From the NCBI GenBank assembly GCA_963830455.1, contig CAWHMT010000003.1:186001-250000 (forward strand): DNA of 64,000 bases. Direction: 5' to 3'. The position numbers and the translations under genes were made by a program. The notes under the pieces were generated by a model, which saw only the letters and a list, made by a program, of their open reading frames with translations, was not told the origin of the DNA and did no database searches. Below are positions 37,641 to 46,859 of the stretch, in pieces; the stretch's first letter is position 1, and each line of letters opens with the position of its first letter. This stretch comes from 20CM-2-65-7 sp963830455 (GTDB taxonomy: Bacteria > Gemmatimonadota > Gemmatimonadetes > Gemmatimonadales > GWC2-71-9).

Positions 37641-37679
37641 CGGCCGCCATCCGTTCACGGGTGGCGGCCGTTATATTTC
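37641..37679 (+). terminator. Terminator after the sigma-factor operon
   Basis: CGGCCGCCATCCG, loop TTCA, CGGGTGGCGGCCG: a 13-bp stem with one wobble pair, followed by TTATATTT. It lies between the Spy-like gene and tRNA-Leu. Confidence 0.85.
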
Positions 37680-37688
37680 CGCGCCTTA

Positions 37689-37771
37689 GCCCGAGTGGCG
37701 GAATGGCAGACGCAACGGACTCAAAATCCGTCGGGGGCAACCCCATGAGAGTTCGACTCTCTCCTCGGGCA
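37689..37771 (+). tRNA. tRNA-Leu (anticodon CAA)
   Basis: Acceptor arms GCCCGAG (37689-37695) and CTCGGGC (37764-37770) pair fully, with A as discriminator base. Anticodon stem ACGGA/TCCGT encloses the loop CTCAAAA with CAA at 37722-37724. A long variable arm (TCGGGGGCAACCCCAT region) marks it as class II leucine tRNA; GTTCGAC gives the T loop. CCA is not encoded. Confidence 0.97.
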
Positions 37772-37797
37772 TTCTGCGATTCAGGACGAAGACGAGA

Positions 37798-38493
37798 TCA
37801 CTCCGGCCCGTGCCACCGGAACGAGTCGCGCGCCCGGTAGAGAACTTCACCGCGCGTGTTCGTGACCGTGATAAGGGCGCTCAAGGCCGGCATATCGAGT
37901 CTGCCCGTAACCACGCGTGAGTTAAACCGCCCGTCGATCGTAACCATCCCGACCCGATAGAGCTCGCAGCGCAGATACACGGCATCGCGTCCAATGCGCG
38001 CATCAGCGCACCCCGCCTCCTCTCGTGTCCCGGGACGCGCGAACGTAAGGAAGGTCTCCGGTCGCAGCGTGAGCCGAGTGAACCGCCGGTCGGCGACGGT
38101 GAACTGGTACCCCGGCTCATAGTAGCCCCCGGCCTCAGACTGCAGGGGCCGTGGCGGGGGCGGCGGTGGCGCCTTGGGTTGCGCGACGACCGTCGGGGCC
38201 GGCGCCGGGAGGAACAAGACCACCACCACCGCGGCGCCTGCGAGCAACACCAGAACGACCATCGTGATCGCGATCGCACGGGTGCGTCCGCGAATGATTG
38301 CCCAGATTCGCTGGAGCGCCACCATCAGCATCGCGGGCAAACGCTGCAGAATCGCGAGGACGCGTTGAGCGATCTCGCGTGCTACAACGGCCGGCTCGCG
38401 CGGCTCGACCTCCTCGGTCGGAGCGACGTCGGCCTCTGGAGCAGCGCCGGCCGGCGTGGGAGCAGTCGGTGAAAAGTCTTGCGGTGGCGGCAC
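37798..38493 (-). CDS. Membrane-anchored protein of unknown function
   Basis: A 231-residue protein if GTG 38493 is used; the frame stays open to 38703. After a proline/alanine/glutamate-rich start there is a helix, one strong membrane span (AIAITMVVLVLLAGAAVVVVL), a proline-rich linker, and an external domain with repeated strands (FTVADRRFTRLTLRPETFL, VYLRCELYRVGMVTIDG). No family recognised. It overlaps the VanZ-like gene; a frameshift fusing the two cannot be excluded. Confidence 0.6.
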   Translation of the reverse strand: MPPPQDFSPTAPTPAGAAPEADVAPTEEVEPREPAVVAREIAQRVLAILQRLPAMLMVALQRIWAIIRGRTRAIAITMVVLVLLAGAAVVVVLFLPAPAPTVVAQPKAPPPPPPRPLQSEAGGYYEPGYQFTVADRRFTRLTLRPETFLTFARPGTREEAGCADARIGRDAVYLRCELYRVGMVTIDGRFNSRVVTGRLDMPALSALITVTNTRGEVLYRARDSFRWHGPE

Positions 38494-39056
38494 GGTATAC
38501 CGCGTCGCAACAGGCAGCGTTGGAATTCCGCGCAGTGGCGCACGGGCTTCGGCGGAGGCACAGCCTGGCGCGTCGCAGCCGCTGAACGTGGCCGGCCGAT
38601 TCTGACGTACCCCGGTTTGCGGGTCAGTCGCCCCCAGATTGCGAGCACCAGCGCCACGCCCAACCCGGCGGCGGCGGCCGGCACCAGATCCCGCACGCGG
38701 CACGATCCGCGCGCCGTCATGCCCTCGGCGATTTCAACGAGTGCGCCGGCGAACACCGTCGCGAGGAGGGCCCAGAAGGCGCGCGGCTTGCTCCACCGGA
38801 ACTGGACCCACGACATCCAGCAGAAGACCGCGAACACCGCGACGAGCACGTAGTTCTGCACCCCGAGGACGACCATCTGCATCGTGGGAATCACCAGCTG
38901 GCACTTCGGAGCGTGCACCCGCCAGTGGGCTTGGGCGGGGTAGGAGAGGAGACCGAGCACAACGAACGCCAGATACGCCCAGCGTTTGCCGCGCAGGGCG
39001 AAGAGGGCGAGGAGGGCGAGGACGGCCGCCCCGACGCGAATCGCCAAGAGCGACAT
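38382..39056 (-). CDS. VanZ-like membrane protein
   Basis: A 224-residue protein with about five membrane helices. ALVEIAEGMTARGSCRVRDLVPAAAAG resembles the VanZ signature (Glu in helix, Arg-x-x-Asp, then small residues). The last 60 residues after GRLTRKPGYVRIGRP are Arg/Cys/His-rich and overlap the next gene in another frame, so the true C-terminus may be nearer 38560. Function of VanZ-like proteins outside glycopeptide resistance is unknown. Confidence 0.65.
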   Translation of the reverse strand: MSLLAIRVGAAVLALLALFALRGKRWAYLAFVVLGLLSYPAQAHWRVHAPKCQLVIPTMQMVVLGVQNYVLVAVFAVFCWMSWVQFRWSKPRAFWALLATVFAGALVEIAEGMTARGSCRVRDLVPAAAAGLGVALVLAIWGRLTRKPGYVRIGRPRSAAATRQAVPPPKPVRHCAEFQRCLLRRGIPCRHRKTFHRLLPRRPALLQRPTSLRPRRSSRASRPL

Positions 39057-39150
39057 GGGCGTGTAAGCTAGGGCGCGCGCGTCTCTGCAGAGTGTCCTAC
39101 ATCACAAATGCTAAGTGCCACAGGGGTAAGCTCCTCGGGCACTATCACGA

Positions 39151-39218
39151 CGAATATCGAATACCGAGTATCGAATGTAGACTTTCGAAATTCGGAGTTC
39201 GACATTGGACATTCGACG
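39151..39218. repeat. Heptamer array at the start of the CarboxypepD_reg-like gene
   Basis: Left: CGAATAT, CGAATAC, CGAGTAT, CGAATGT (39151-39178). Right: TTCGAAA, TTCGGAG, TTCGACA, TTGGACA, TTCGACG (39184-39218). Cores TCGAA are in inverted orientation, imperfectly. The TTG start codon of the next gene (39205) is the first triplet of one heptamer. Confidence 0.85.
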
Positions 39219-40224
39219 CTCCCTCTGGATCACCTTGCTGTGCGCTCCCGCGATTGCCGGAGCGCAGCTTCGCGGGTCCGTCGTCAGCGCGGAAACGCGC
39301 GAACCCCTCGGCCTCACCATCGTCACGCTCCACCCCGGCCTCGGCACGCAGTTCACCGATGCCGCCGGCCTGTTCTCGTTCGCGGGTGTCGGGGCGGGGA
39401 CCTACCTGCTCAGCGTCAGGCAAATCGGGTACGTGCCGCTCGACACACAGATCGTGCTGCGCGCCGATGTGCCGGCAATCCTGCTCGTCGTCCTGCGCCG
39501 GCTCGCGGTCGAGCTGCCCGCCATCACCGTGGTGGGTCACACGCGCTGCACCAAACCGGGTCCACCGGATCGCGAGGTCACCCCCGCGCTCGCCGCGGTG
39601 TTCGACCAGCTCATCGAAAACGCGCGGCGGCTCGAGCTGCTCGCCGACTCCTACCCGTTCCGCTACCGGCTCGAGCGCTCGCAACGCGAGGTCAGCCGCG
39701 GCGGCGACAGCCTGCGCGCGCGCATCGATACGATGGAGTTCGACCAAAACGAAACCCGGCGGCGCTACCGGCCCGGCCTCGTCGTGACCGCCGGCACGGG
39801 ACCGTTCAGCGGCTACACCGTCGTGACGCTCGCGTCACTGCACGAGCTGGGGGACAGCGCGTTCCACCGCAACCACTGCTTCCGACTCGCCGGGCGGGAT
39901 ACGATCGAGGGAGAATCACTGGTGCGGATCGATTTTGAACCGATCGATAATCTCGGGTCGGCCGACATCGCCGGTTCAGCGTATCTCGATTCTGTGACCT
40001 ACGGGCTCAAGTTCACCGAGACACGCCTGACGCGCCCCGAGCGCTCGCAGCTGAGCGAGGTCCGTTCGGTGGTCGCGCGCACCCGTTTCCGCGATATCGC
40101 ACCCGGAATCGCGCTGCAGGACTATGTGCGGGCAGTCTGGCTCTACCGCTCAAGCTCGCGCCTCACCCGCGTCGAGACGCAGCGACTGCTCGGCGTGCGG
40201 TTTCGGCGCCCGCCGCCTCAGTAA
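39205..40224 (+). CDS. Secreted protein with carboxypeptidase-regulatory-like domain
   Basis: A 339-residue protein. The signal peptide (WITLLCAPAIAGAQ) is followed by a small beta-sandwich, GSVVSAETREPLGLTIVTL and FSFAGVGAGTYLLSVRQIGY, typical of CarboxypepD_reg/Plug-associated domains. The rest is not recognised; it contains two Cys (HTRCTKPG and NHCFRL) that could form a disulfide. The start is TTG inside a heptamer array, with no canonical alternative. A surface or outer-membrane role is inferred. Confidence 0.75.
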   Translation: MDIRRSLWITLLCAPAIAGAQLRGSVVSAETREPLGLTIVTLHPGLGTQFTDAAGLFSFAGVGAGTYLLSVRQIGYVPLDTQIVLRADVPAILLVVLRRLAVELPAITVVGHTRCTKPGPPDREVTPALAAVFDQLIENARRLELLADSYPFRYRLERSQREVSRGGDSLRARIDTMEFDQNETRRRYRPGLVVTAGTGPFSGYTVVTLASLHELGDSAFHRNHCFRLAGRDTIEGESLVRIDFEPIDNLGSADIAGSAYLDSVTYGLKFTETRLTRPERSQLSEVRSVVARTRFRDIAPGIALQDYVRAVWLYRSSSRLTRVETQRLLGVRFRRPPPQ

Positions 40225-40297
40225 CCCGCACGGTGACCCGCCCCCTTGCGCGGGGGGACCTGGTTGGGGGATATGGGGGCCTCTCTGGAGGCCACCC

Positions 40298-42283
40298 ATG
40301 GCTTTGCCGCTCCTACTCGCGCTCCTTCAGACCGCATCCCCGGTTGCGTCGGCGACCCGTCCCGCGCCCCCCCCCTCCGCCGGGTCGGTGCCGTCGTGGA
40401 CGCTGCATTTCACCGGCGACCTCCGCTGGCAGCAGATCACGCCTGCCGGCGCGCTGCTCGTCTCCACTGATGCTGCGCTCGCGGGCGTCGACATCGAACG
40501 CGGGCAGATCGTCTGGCAGAAACCGGAGCTCGGTGGCCTCCCCGTCGACAGTGTCCACATGATCGCGGGCTCGCTACTCATGGAGGCCGCGAAGCCGGGC
40601 CTCTCCCTGATCTTCGATCCAGTCACGGGAACCGTGCTGTTCGACTCGCGCAAGCTGACGCTCACGAAGGTCGTGACGCGACGCGTGCTGCCGCAGAGCG
40701 GCACGCTGCTCGTGCACGGCCAGCGCGCATCGGGCCCGCCGCTCGTCGCGCTCTATGATCTCAGCACCGGCACGCAGCGCTGGGTCAGTGAGTCGCTGTT
40801 CCAGCAGACCGGGCCGAAAAAGGGCGGCTTGGGCGGCCTGATGCAGAGCGTCGTGCGCGCCGCGGCAAGCGCCACCAATCTCGAGGTCTTGCAGGCGGGC
40901 CCAGACGTGATCGTCGTGTACACGCTCATGGGATTGCGGGCGCTGGATGCAAAGAGCGGAGCGATCCGCTGGACTGCGTCGCTGCAGATGGCCCGCTCGG
41001 GGACGTTCCCGCACAAGGTGCTGCTCTATCAGTCGGTGGCGAAGCCGGATCGCATTTACGTGAGCTACGACGAACGATTGATGGCCTATCGGCTCAGCGA
41101 CGGGCAGCCCCTCTGGGCGAAGCCCGCGACCGTGGACGGCTGGATCAGGGACATCGTCCAGCATCCCGCAGGGATTATCATGCTGACCGAGGGGCCGCCG
41201 GCCGGTCAGGCGACCGGCAACGTGCGCATCGTCAACGGCGTGGTACAGACCGGCCTCAACGTCGCGCGCTACGAAGACGGCACGACGATCGCGCCCAAGC
41301 CGCTCAAGATGCGCGGCGACGTCGTCGACGCACTGATCGCGGGCGACGCGGTGGTGCTGGCGGTCGACGCCGATTCGAAGACGTACGTCAACGTGCTGAA
41401 TGTCGCCACGGCGACGTTGCGCCTGCAGAAAGACGTGAAGATCAAGGGACTGCTCGACTATGCCGAGCTGACGCCGGCGGGTCTGCTGTACATCTCGCGC
41501 TCGGATGCGTCGACCAATGGGGAAGTGAACGTCATCGACCTGACGAGCGGCGAGCCCAAGTACAAAGACGCGATCGAGGGCGGCAAGAACTCGGTTGTGC
41601 TCCACGCAATCGACGGCGGCACGCTCTACGTCTACGCCAACAAGGACCGGCATCTCTACGCGGTGAATCGCCAGGATGGCGCATACCGCGCGCTCGGCCC
41701 CGAGATCAGGCTGCAGGGCAACGAGGATCCGACCGCGATGGAGCTGCGGCCAGCCGGGATCGTGCTGGTATCGCCGCAGAATCTCGTCGTGCTGGGCCGC
41801 GACGGGCAGATCAAGCAACAGACCTATCATCCCGCGCCCCAGCTGCCGGGACTGCTGCGCGCGCTGTATCGCATTCAGTCGGTGCGCGCCGGACTGTACG
41901 GCGCTGCCGCATCCGCCTACGGGGACGCCTTCGCGCAGGCCGCGCGGCAGTCGAGCGATACGACGGCAAAGTACGTGTACAACCAGCTGGCGACGGCGTA
42001 CACGCAGGGTGGGGCACAGCTCCAAGGGTATTCGAGCCAGGCATCGGCACTGGCCAGCAAGCGGTTCAAGGCGTCGCTCACAGCGCCGAGTTCTGTGTTC
42101 ATGCTCACGCGCGCGCCGGAAGGCAACGGCAACGTGCTGCTGCAGATCGACAAGGACTCCGCGCAGCCGCGGGCGCGCGTCAACCTCGGCAAGGAACGCG
42201 AGCCCGTTTATGCGGTAGATGACATCGCCGGAATGTTGTTCCTCCAGACAATCTCGGGGACGTTGGTCGGCTATCGACTCTAA
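40298..42283 (+). CDS. PQQ-type beta-propeller protein, exported
   Basis: A 661-residue protein with a short signal sequence (MALPLLLALLQTASPVAS) and repeated blades of the form GxLLVSTDAALAGVDIERGQIVW, VVYTLMGLRALDAKSGAIRW, YVSYDERLMAYRLSDGQPLW and LYVYANKDRHLYAVNRQDG. The last 150 residues are helical (tyrosine/alanine-rich) and then beta again. No PQQ-dehydrogenase cofactor motif is seen, so it is a structural propeller. A GGCCTC/GAGGCC hairpin precedes the ATG. Confidence 0.78.
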   Translation: MALPLLLALLQTASPVASATRPAPPPSAGSVPSWTLHFTGDLRWQQITPAGALLVSTDAALAGVDIERGQIVWQKPELGGLPVDSVHMIAGSLLMEAAKPGLSLIFDPVTGTVLFDSRKLTLTKVVTRRVLPQSGTLLVHGQRASGPPLVALYDLSTGTQRWVSESLFQQTGPKKGGLGGLMQSVVRAAASATNLEVLQAGPDVIVVYTLMGLRALDAKSGAIRWTASLQMARSGTFPHKVLLYQSVAKPDRIYVSYDERLMAYRLSDGQPLWAKPATVDGWIRDIVQHPAGIIMLTEGPPAGQATGNVRIVNGVVQTGLNVARYEDGTTIAPKPLKMRGDVVDALIAGDAVVLAVDADSKTYVNVLNVATATLRLQKDVKIKGLLDYAELTPAGLLYISRSDASTNGEVNVIDLTSGEPKYKDAIEGGKNSVVLHAIDGGTLYVYANKDRHLYAVNRQDGAYRALGPEIRLQGNEDPTAMELRPAGIVLVSPQNLVVLGRDGQIKQQTYHPAPQLPGLLRALYRIQSVRAGLYGAAASAYGDAFAQAARQSSDTTAKYVYNQLATAYTQGGAQLQGYSSQASALASKRFKASLTAPSSVFMLTRAPEGNGNVLLQIDKDSAQPRARVNLGKEREPVYAVDDIAGMLFLQTISGTLVGYRL

Positions 42284-42289
42284 GCCTCC

Positions 42290-42308
42290 AAAGGCGGGCC
42301 TTTTTGTT
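42290..42308 (+). terminator. Short terminator before icd
   Basis: AAAGG-CGGG-CCTTT stem-loop followed by TTGTTG, directly after the propeller gene stop and 15 bases before the icd ATG. The stem is only 5 bp, so efficiency is doubtful. Confidence 0.5.
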
Positions 42309-42322
42309 GTAAACTGGGGGCC

Positions 42323-43564
42323 ATGCCAACACAGCTTGAAGGCCGCCGCGGCGGTGCCGTCGGCGCCAAAATCGACTTCCGGGACGGACACTGGATCGTC
42401 CCCGATCATCCCATCATCCCCTTCATCGAAGGCGACGGCACCGGGCCGGACATCTGGCGCGCCTCCGCCAAAGTCTTCGATGCCGCCGTCCAGAAAACCT
42501 CCAGCGGCAAGCGCAGCATCGTGTGGCGCGAAGTGCTCGCGGGAGAAAAGGCGTTCAATCAATCCGGCAACTGGCTCCCAGAGGAAACGCTGGCGGTCAT
42601 TCGCGAGCATCGCGTGGCGATCAAGGGCCCGCTCACCACCCCGGTCGGCGGCGGGATTCGCTCGCTCAACGTCGCCCTGCGCCAGATTCTCGACCTGTAC
42701 GCCTGCATTCGCCCCGTGCGCTACTTCGCCGGCGTGCCCTCGCCGGTCAAAGCGCCGGGCAAGCTCGACGTCGTGATCTTCCGCGAGAACATCGAAGACG
42801 TCTACGCCGGGATCGAATACAAGGCGGGCAGCGCCGAAGCCGACGCCGTGATCGAGTTTCTGACCACGCGCTTCAACGCCAAGATCCGCCCGGGCAGCGC
42901 GATCGGCGTGAAGCCGATGTCGAGGTTTGGGTCGCAGCGCCTCGTTGTAAAGGCGATTCAGTACGCGATTCGGCGCAAGCGCCCGTCGGTGACGCTGGTG
43001 CACAAGGGCAACATCATGAAGTTCACTGAGGGCGGCTTCCGCGACTGGGGCTACGAGGCCGCGAAGGAGCGCTTCAGCGAGCAGACGGTGACCGAGGCGG
43101 AAGCCGGAAAGCGGAAGGAAGACAGCGGCAAGATCGTGATCAAGGACCGCATCGCCGACGCGATGTTCCAGCAGCTCCTACTGCGCCCCGACGAATACTC
43201 GGTGATCGCCACGCCCAACCTCAACGGCGACTACTTGTCCGACGCCGCCGCCGCGCAGGTCGGCGGCCTGGGGCTCGCGCCCGGCGGGAACGTCGGGGAC
43301 GGGTATGCGGTGTATGAGGCAACGCACGGCACCGCGCCCAAATACGCGGGCCAGGACAAGGTGAATCCGGGCAGCGTGATCCTGTCGGGGGTGATGATGT
43401 TCGAAGAGCTGGGGTGGGACGACGTGGCGCGCGCGATCGTACGGGGGCTCGAAGGAGCCATCGCGGCGCAGCGCGTTACGTACGATCTCGCGCGGCAGCT
43501 CCCCGGCGCGACCGAGGTCTCCACGTCCGCGTTCGCGGACGCGATCATCGAGCACCTGCCATGA
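42323..43564 (+). CDS. icd: Isocitrate dehydrogenase (NADP-type)
   Basis: A 413-residue TCA-cycle enzyme. FIEGDGTGPDIW opens the family; GIRSLNVALRQILDLYACIRPVRYF has the isocitrate-binding Ser and Arg residues of the E. coli-type NADP enzyme; IFRENIEDVYAG, HKGNIMKFTEG, TPNLNGDYLSDAAA and ATHGTAPKYAGQDKVNPG follow. A short lysine/glutamate stretch (about residues 257-265) is encoded by three near-identical heptamers of GCGGAAG type. The stop overlaps the pepA start. Confidence 0.97.
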   Translation: MPTQLEGRRGGAVGAKIDFRDGHWIVPDHPIIPFIEGDGTGPDIWRASAKVFDAAVQKTSSGKRSIVWREVLAGEKAFNQSGNWLPEETLAVIREHRVAIKGPLTTPVGGGIRSLNVALRQILDLYACIRPVRYFAGVPSPVKAPGKLDVVIFRENIEDVYAGIEYKAGSAEADAVIEFLTTRFNAKIRPGSAIGVKPMSRFGSQRLVVKAIQYAIRRKRPSVTLVHKGNIMKFTEGGFRDWGYEAAKERFSEQTVTEAEAGKRKEDSGKIVIKDRIADAMFQQLLLRPDEYSVIATPNLNGDYLSDAAAAQVGGLGLAPGGNVGDGYAVYEATHGTAPKYAGQDKVNPGSVILSGVMMFEELGWDDVARAIVRGLEGAIAAQRVTYDLARQLPGATEVSTSAFADAIIEHLP

Positions 43565-45027
43565 AGTCCTCGATCTCGGCCAAGGCGCTCAACAGCATTG
43601 AGACCCCACTCCTGGCGCTGATCGTCGCCCAGGGCTCCAGCCCTTCGCTCGATGCCACGCTCGAGCGCGCCGTCGCGAGCGGCGACTACACCGGAAAGAA
43701 GGACGAGACGCTGCTGGTGTACGGCGGCGGCAAGGCGCAGCGCGTCTTGCTCGTGGGCGTCGGCAAGGCCGCCGACATCACGCGCAGCGCGGTGCGCCGC
43801 GCCGCGGCCATCGCCGCCAGGCGCGCGCGCAGCATCGGGACGAAAACGTTCGCCATCGGCATCGCCAAAGAGGCGCGCGGGGGCCTGGGAGCTGCGGAGC
43901 TGGCGCAGGTCGCGATCGAAGGGGTCGCGCAGGGAAGCTGGCAATTCCTGGAGCTGAAGAAGCAGCCCGAGGATCCCAAGCCCGAGCTCGAGGCGGTCGA
44001 GCTCGTGGTCGACGCCTCGGACCGGGACGAAGCCGAAGCGGGGCGCCGCATTGGGGACGCGATCGCGGCGGGGTATCTCTACACCCGCAATCTCCAGATG
44101 CAGCCGGGCAACATCGCCACGCCCAGCTACCTCGGTGAGCTGGCACGCAAGCTCGGCACGGCCTACGGCTTCAAGGTGACCGTGCTGGACAAGGCGCAGA
44201 TAAAGAAGGAAGGGATGGGCGCGCTGCTGGCCGTCGCGCAGGGCAGTGCGGAGGAACCCCGGTTCATCGTGCTCGAGTATCAGAGCGGACCGGGGGGGGG
44301 ACCGCCCGTGGTGCTCGTGGGGAAAGGCGTCACGTTCGATTCGGGGGGCATCTCGATCAAACCCGCCGCGAACATGGAAGACATGAAGTTCGACAAGTCC
44401 GGCGCCAGTGCGGTGCTGGGCACGTTCGAGGTCATCGGCCGGCTCAAGCCGAAGATCAATGTCGTCGGGCTGATCCCCGCCACGGAGAACCTGCCGTCGG
44501 GGACCGCGCTCAAACCGGGCGACGTCGTGAAGAGTCACTACGGCAAGACCATCGAGATCATCAACACCGACGCCGAAGGCCGTCTGATCCTGAGCGACGC
44601 GCTGTCGTACGCGCGCCGCTTCAAGCCGGCCGCGGTGATCGACGCCGCAACACTCACCGGCGCCGTGGTCATCGCCCTCGGCCATCATGCGATCGGCATG
44701 CTCGGCAACGACGAAGCACTGCTCGCGGAGGTCCGCGATGCGGGCGAGCGCGCGGGCGAGCGCTGCTGGCCGCTGCCGTTGTGGGATGACTATCGCGATC
44801 TCCTCAAGTCGGATGTCGCCGACGTGAAGAACTCGGGGGGGCGCGGCGCCGGCACGATCGCGGGCGCCTGGTTCCTGCGCGAATTCGTGGACGGCTTCCC
44901 GTGGGTGCATCTCGACATCGCCGGCACGGCGTATCTCGAGACCGAAGGCGCGAGCCACGCCAAGGGACCGACCGCGATCGGCGTGCGGCTGTTCACAGAG
45001 TTCTTGCTCAAACGCGCGGGCGCTTGA
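43561..45027 (+). CDS. pepA: Leucyl aminopeptidase (M17)
   Basis: A 488-residue cytosolic dimetal aminopeptidase. The C-terminal catalytic domain shows VGKGVTFDSGGISIKPA, the signature NTDAEGRLILSDAL, and the family Lys/Asp ligands around MKFDKSGASAVLG. The N-terminal domain is the usual macrodomain-like fold. ATG 43561 overlaps the icd stop; its own stop overlaps the TTG of the next gene. Confidence 0.96.
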   Translation: MKSSISAKALNSIETPLLALIVAQGSSPSLDATLERAVASGDYTGKKDETLLVYGGGKAQRVLLVGVGKAADITRSAVRRAAAIAARRARSIGTKTFAIGIAKEARGGLGAAELAQVAIEGVAQGSWQFLELKKQPEDPKPELEAVELVVDASDRDEAEAGRRIGDAIAAGYLYTRNLQMQPGNIATPSYLGELARKLGTAYGFKVTVLDKAQIKKEGMGALLAVAQGSAEEPRFIVLEYQSGPGGGPPVVLVGKGVTFDSGGISIKPAANMEDMKFDKSGASAVLGTFEVIGRLKPKINVVGLIPATENLPSGTALKPGDVVKSHYGKTIEIINTDAEGRLILSDALSYARRFKPAAVIDAATLTGAVVIALGHHAIGMLGNDEALLAEVRDAGERAGERCWPLPLWDDYRDLLKSDVADVKNSGGRGAGTIAGAWFLREFVDGFPWVHLDIAGTAYLETEGASHAKGPTAIGVRLFTEFLLKRAGA

Positions 45028-46832
45028 TCCGGGCAGTTCTCCTCGCGCTGGCGCTCGCCGCCTGGACGACGGGCGGGGCGAGGGGCCTCGTCGCGCAGGC
45101 CGACACCACGCAGCGCGACACCACGACCGCGGGACAGAACGCCAGCGACACGACGACGGCTCCGGCCGACACGGCCGAACAGTTGCTCCCCACCTTCCCG
45201 CCCGTCATCGCCCCGGGACCGCTGCCGCGCGGCGCGCGCTACACGTTCACCGCCGACTCGCTGTTGCTCCTGAGCTCGCAAACCCTGAGCGATCTGCTCA
45301 CGCACATTCCGGGCGTGTACGTGGTGCGCGGCGGCTGGTACGGGCAGGCCGAGATCGCGCTGTATGGAGGCCGCGGATCCGCCAGCTTCGAGATCTTTGT
45401 CGACGGCTTGCCGTACCTGCCGCTCGGTCGCGACTCGATCTACATCGACCCGGCCCGGATTTCGCTGGCGGCATACGAGCGCGTAGACGTGCTCGTGCTT
45501 CCCGGAACGTTGCAGATCTATCTCGCCAGCCTCACGCACCGATCCACCAATCCACGCACGCAGATCGGCATCATGACGGGGCGGCAGAACATCGCCGGCT
45601 ACCGCGCGGGATACTCGAGGCGCTCGCGCTCGGGGTTCGGCGTGGCACTCGTCGCGGACTGGAACTCCATGGGGCCCGGGCCCCTCTCCAGCACGACGAC
45701 GAGCTTCGGCACGAGCGACTTTCTGCTGAAGGCGGAGTACGTGCCACCCGGCGGACGCGTGGGCGCTTCCTTCGAGGTGTTCACCTCGAGTTGGAAGCGC
45801 AGCGCGATAAGCCCTACGGACAATCGCGTGGTGGGCTGGCGGCAGGATCGCGTCGACCGGGTGCTGCGCTTCTTCATCGCACAGCGCGGCGACGGTCTCG
45901 GATGGCGCGTCACCACGACCCTGTCGTCGAGTGGCCTGAGCCACGACACGCTGGTGGGGAACCGCTCCGTGTCCAGCGGCACGCTGGAAGCCAGCCTCAC
46001 CGGGCGCCGCGCGAGCGTGGTCGCCATGGCGCGCGGCGGTGCGGGCGGCATGCCGAGCCAGTTCGAGGCACGCGCGGGATGGACGGCTGCGGTTGTGCCG
46101 CTCACGGTGGCTGGATGGTTCCGGCAATCGCTGTACGCCGACGGACGGCAGGGAGTACGCTCCTACGGCACGGCGGGGCTGCGGCTGCCGCTGGGCTTCT
46201 CGGCGCGCGCCGAAGCCAGCTGGCAGAAAGACGTGCAGTCGGCGTTCGTCACCACCGACGACCTCCAGGAGGCGCTCGACATGGCCGGCTGGCTCGGCTT
46301 CGATCATGCACGGCTCTCGGTCGAGGTCGGGCGCGGCCGCCGCGATCCGTTTGCCCCGCTCGGATTCTCGGATGGCATCATCACCGTCGATTCACTTCAT
46401 GTCAGCCCGCTCACGGAGTTCATCGCCGTGCGCGCCAATGTTCAGGTCGCGCCCAGCCTGCGACTCTCGGGGTGGTACTTCGACCCGATTGTGGGCGGGG
46501 GCGACTTCGAGCCGCCGCATCACGCCCGCATCTCCGCCACGTTCCAGTCGAAGTTCTGGCGCGTGTTCAAGAGCGGCATCTTCAACTTGCGGGGTGAGGT
46601 GGCGATGGAGTCATGGACGCGCTGGGGGCTGGGCGGAATCGACAGCACGGGCGCGGGCCTGGCGATGAACGGGGCGAGCTTCGTGGACACGAACATCCAG
46701 ATGCAGCTCGCGGGGGTGACGCTGTTCTGGATGATGCGCAACATGAACATCATGCGGGGCAGCTACGTCGAGGGTCTGTCCTATCCCAAGGCCGTCCAGT
46801 CGTGGGGCGCCCGCTGGTATTTCACTAATTAG
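45024..46832 (+). CDS. TonB-dependent receptor plug-domain protein
   Basis: A 602-residue outer-membrane-type protein. TTG 45024 overlaps the pepA stop (TTGA) and begins a signal peptide (AVLLALALAAWTTGGARG). A Thr/Asp-rich linker precedes a plug domain, QTLSDLLTHIPGVYVVRGG and GRGSASFEIFVDGLPYLPLG, and then about 400 residues of alternating beta strands that could form a small barrel, ending WYFTN. There is no N-terminal TonB box and the barrel is shorter than usual. Confidence 0.8.
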   Translation: MIRAVLLALALAAWTTGGARGLVAQADTTQRDTTTAGQNASDTTTAPADTAEQLLPTFPPVIAPGPLPRGARYTFTADSLLLLSSQTLSDLLTHIPGVYVVRGGWYGQAEIALYGGRGSASFEIFVDGLPYLPLGRDSIYIDPARISLAAYERVDVLVLPGTLQIYLASLTHRSTNPRTQIGIMTGRQNIAGYRAGYSRRSRSGFGVALVADWNSMGPGPLSSTTTSFGTSDFLLKAEYVPPGGRVGASFEVFTSSWKRSAISPTDNRVVGWRQDRVDRVLRFFIAQRGDGLGWRVTTTLSSSGLSHDTLVGNRSVSSGTLEASLTGRRASVVAMARGGAGGMPSQFEARAGWTAAVVPLTVAGWFRQSLYADGRQGVRSYGTAGLRLPLGFSARAEASWQKDVQSAFVTTDDLQEALDMAGWLGFDHARLSVEVGRGRRDPFAPLGFSDGIITVDSLHVSPLTEFIAVRANVQVAPSLRLSGWYFDPIVGGGDFEPPHHARISATFQSKFWRVFKSGIFNLRGEVAMESWTRWGLGGIDSTGAGLAMNGASFVDTNIQMQLAGVTLFWMMRNMNIMRGSYVEGLSYPKAVQSWGARWYFTN

Positions 46833-46859
46833 CCCGGTCGCGACTACATTTAGCACCCT

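Noticed and set aside
40241..40262. Terminator CCCCC-TTGCGC-GGGGG before the propeller gene
   Set aside because: Short stem without a T run; it may be chance in G/C runs, so it is not listed as a terminator.
40574..43003. 809-codon minus-strand open frame opposite the propeller and icd genes
   Set aside because: Spans two well-supported plus-strand genes and the gap between them; composition is the Arg/His-rich type of antisense frames.
43081..43120. Further word array in icd (GCGGAAG, CCGGAAA, GCGGAAG)
   Set aside because: Only three units without an inverted partner, in a Lys/Glu-rich loop; too short to separate from codon bias, so noted only in the icd entry.
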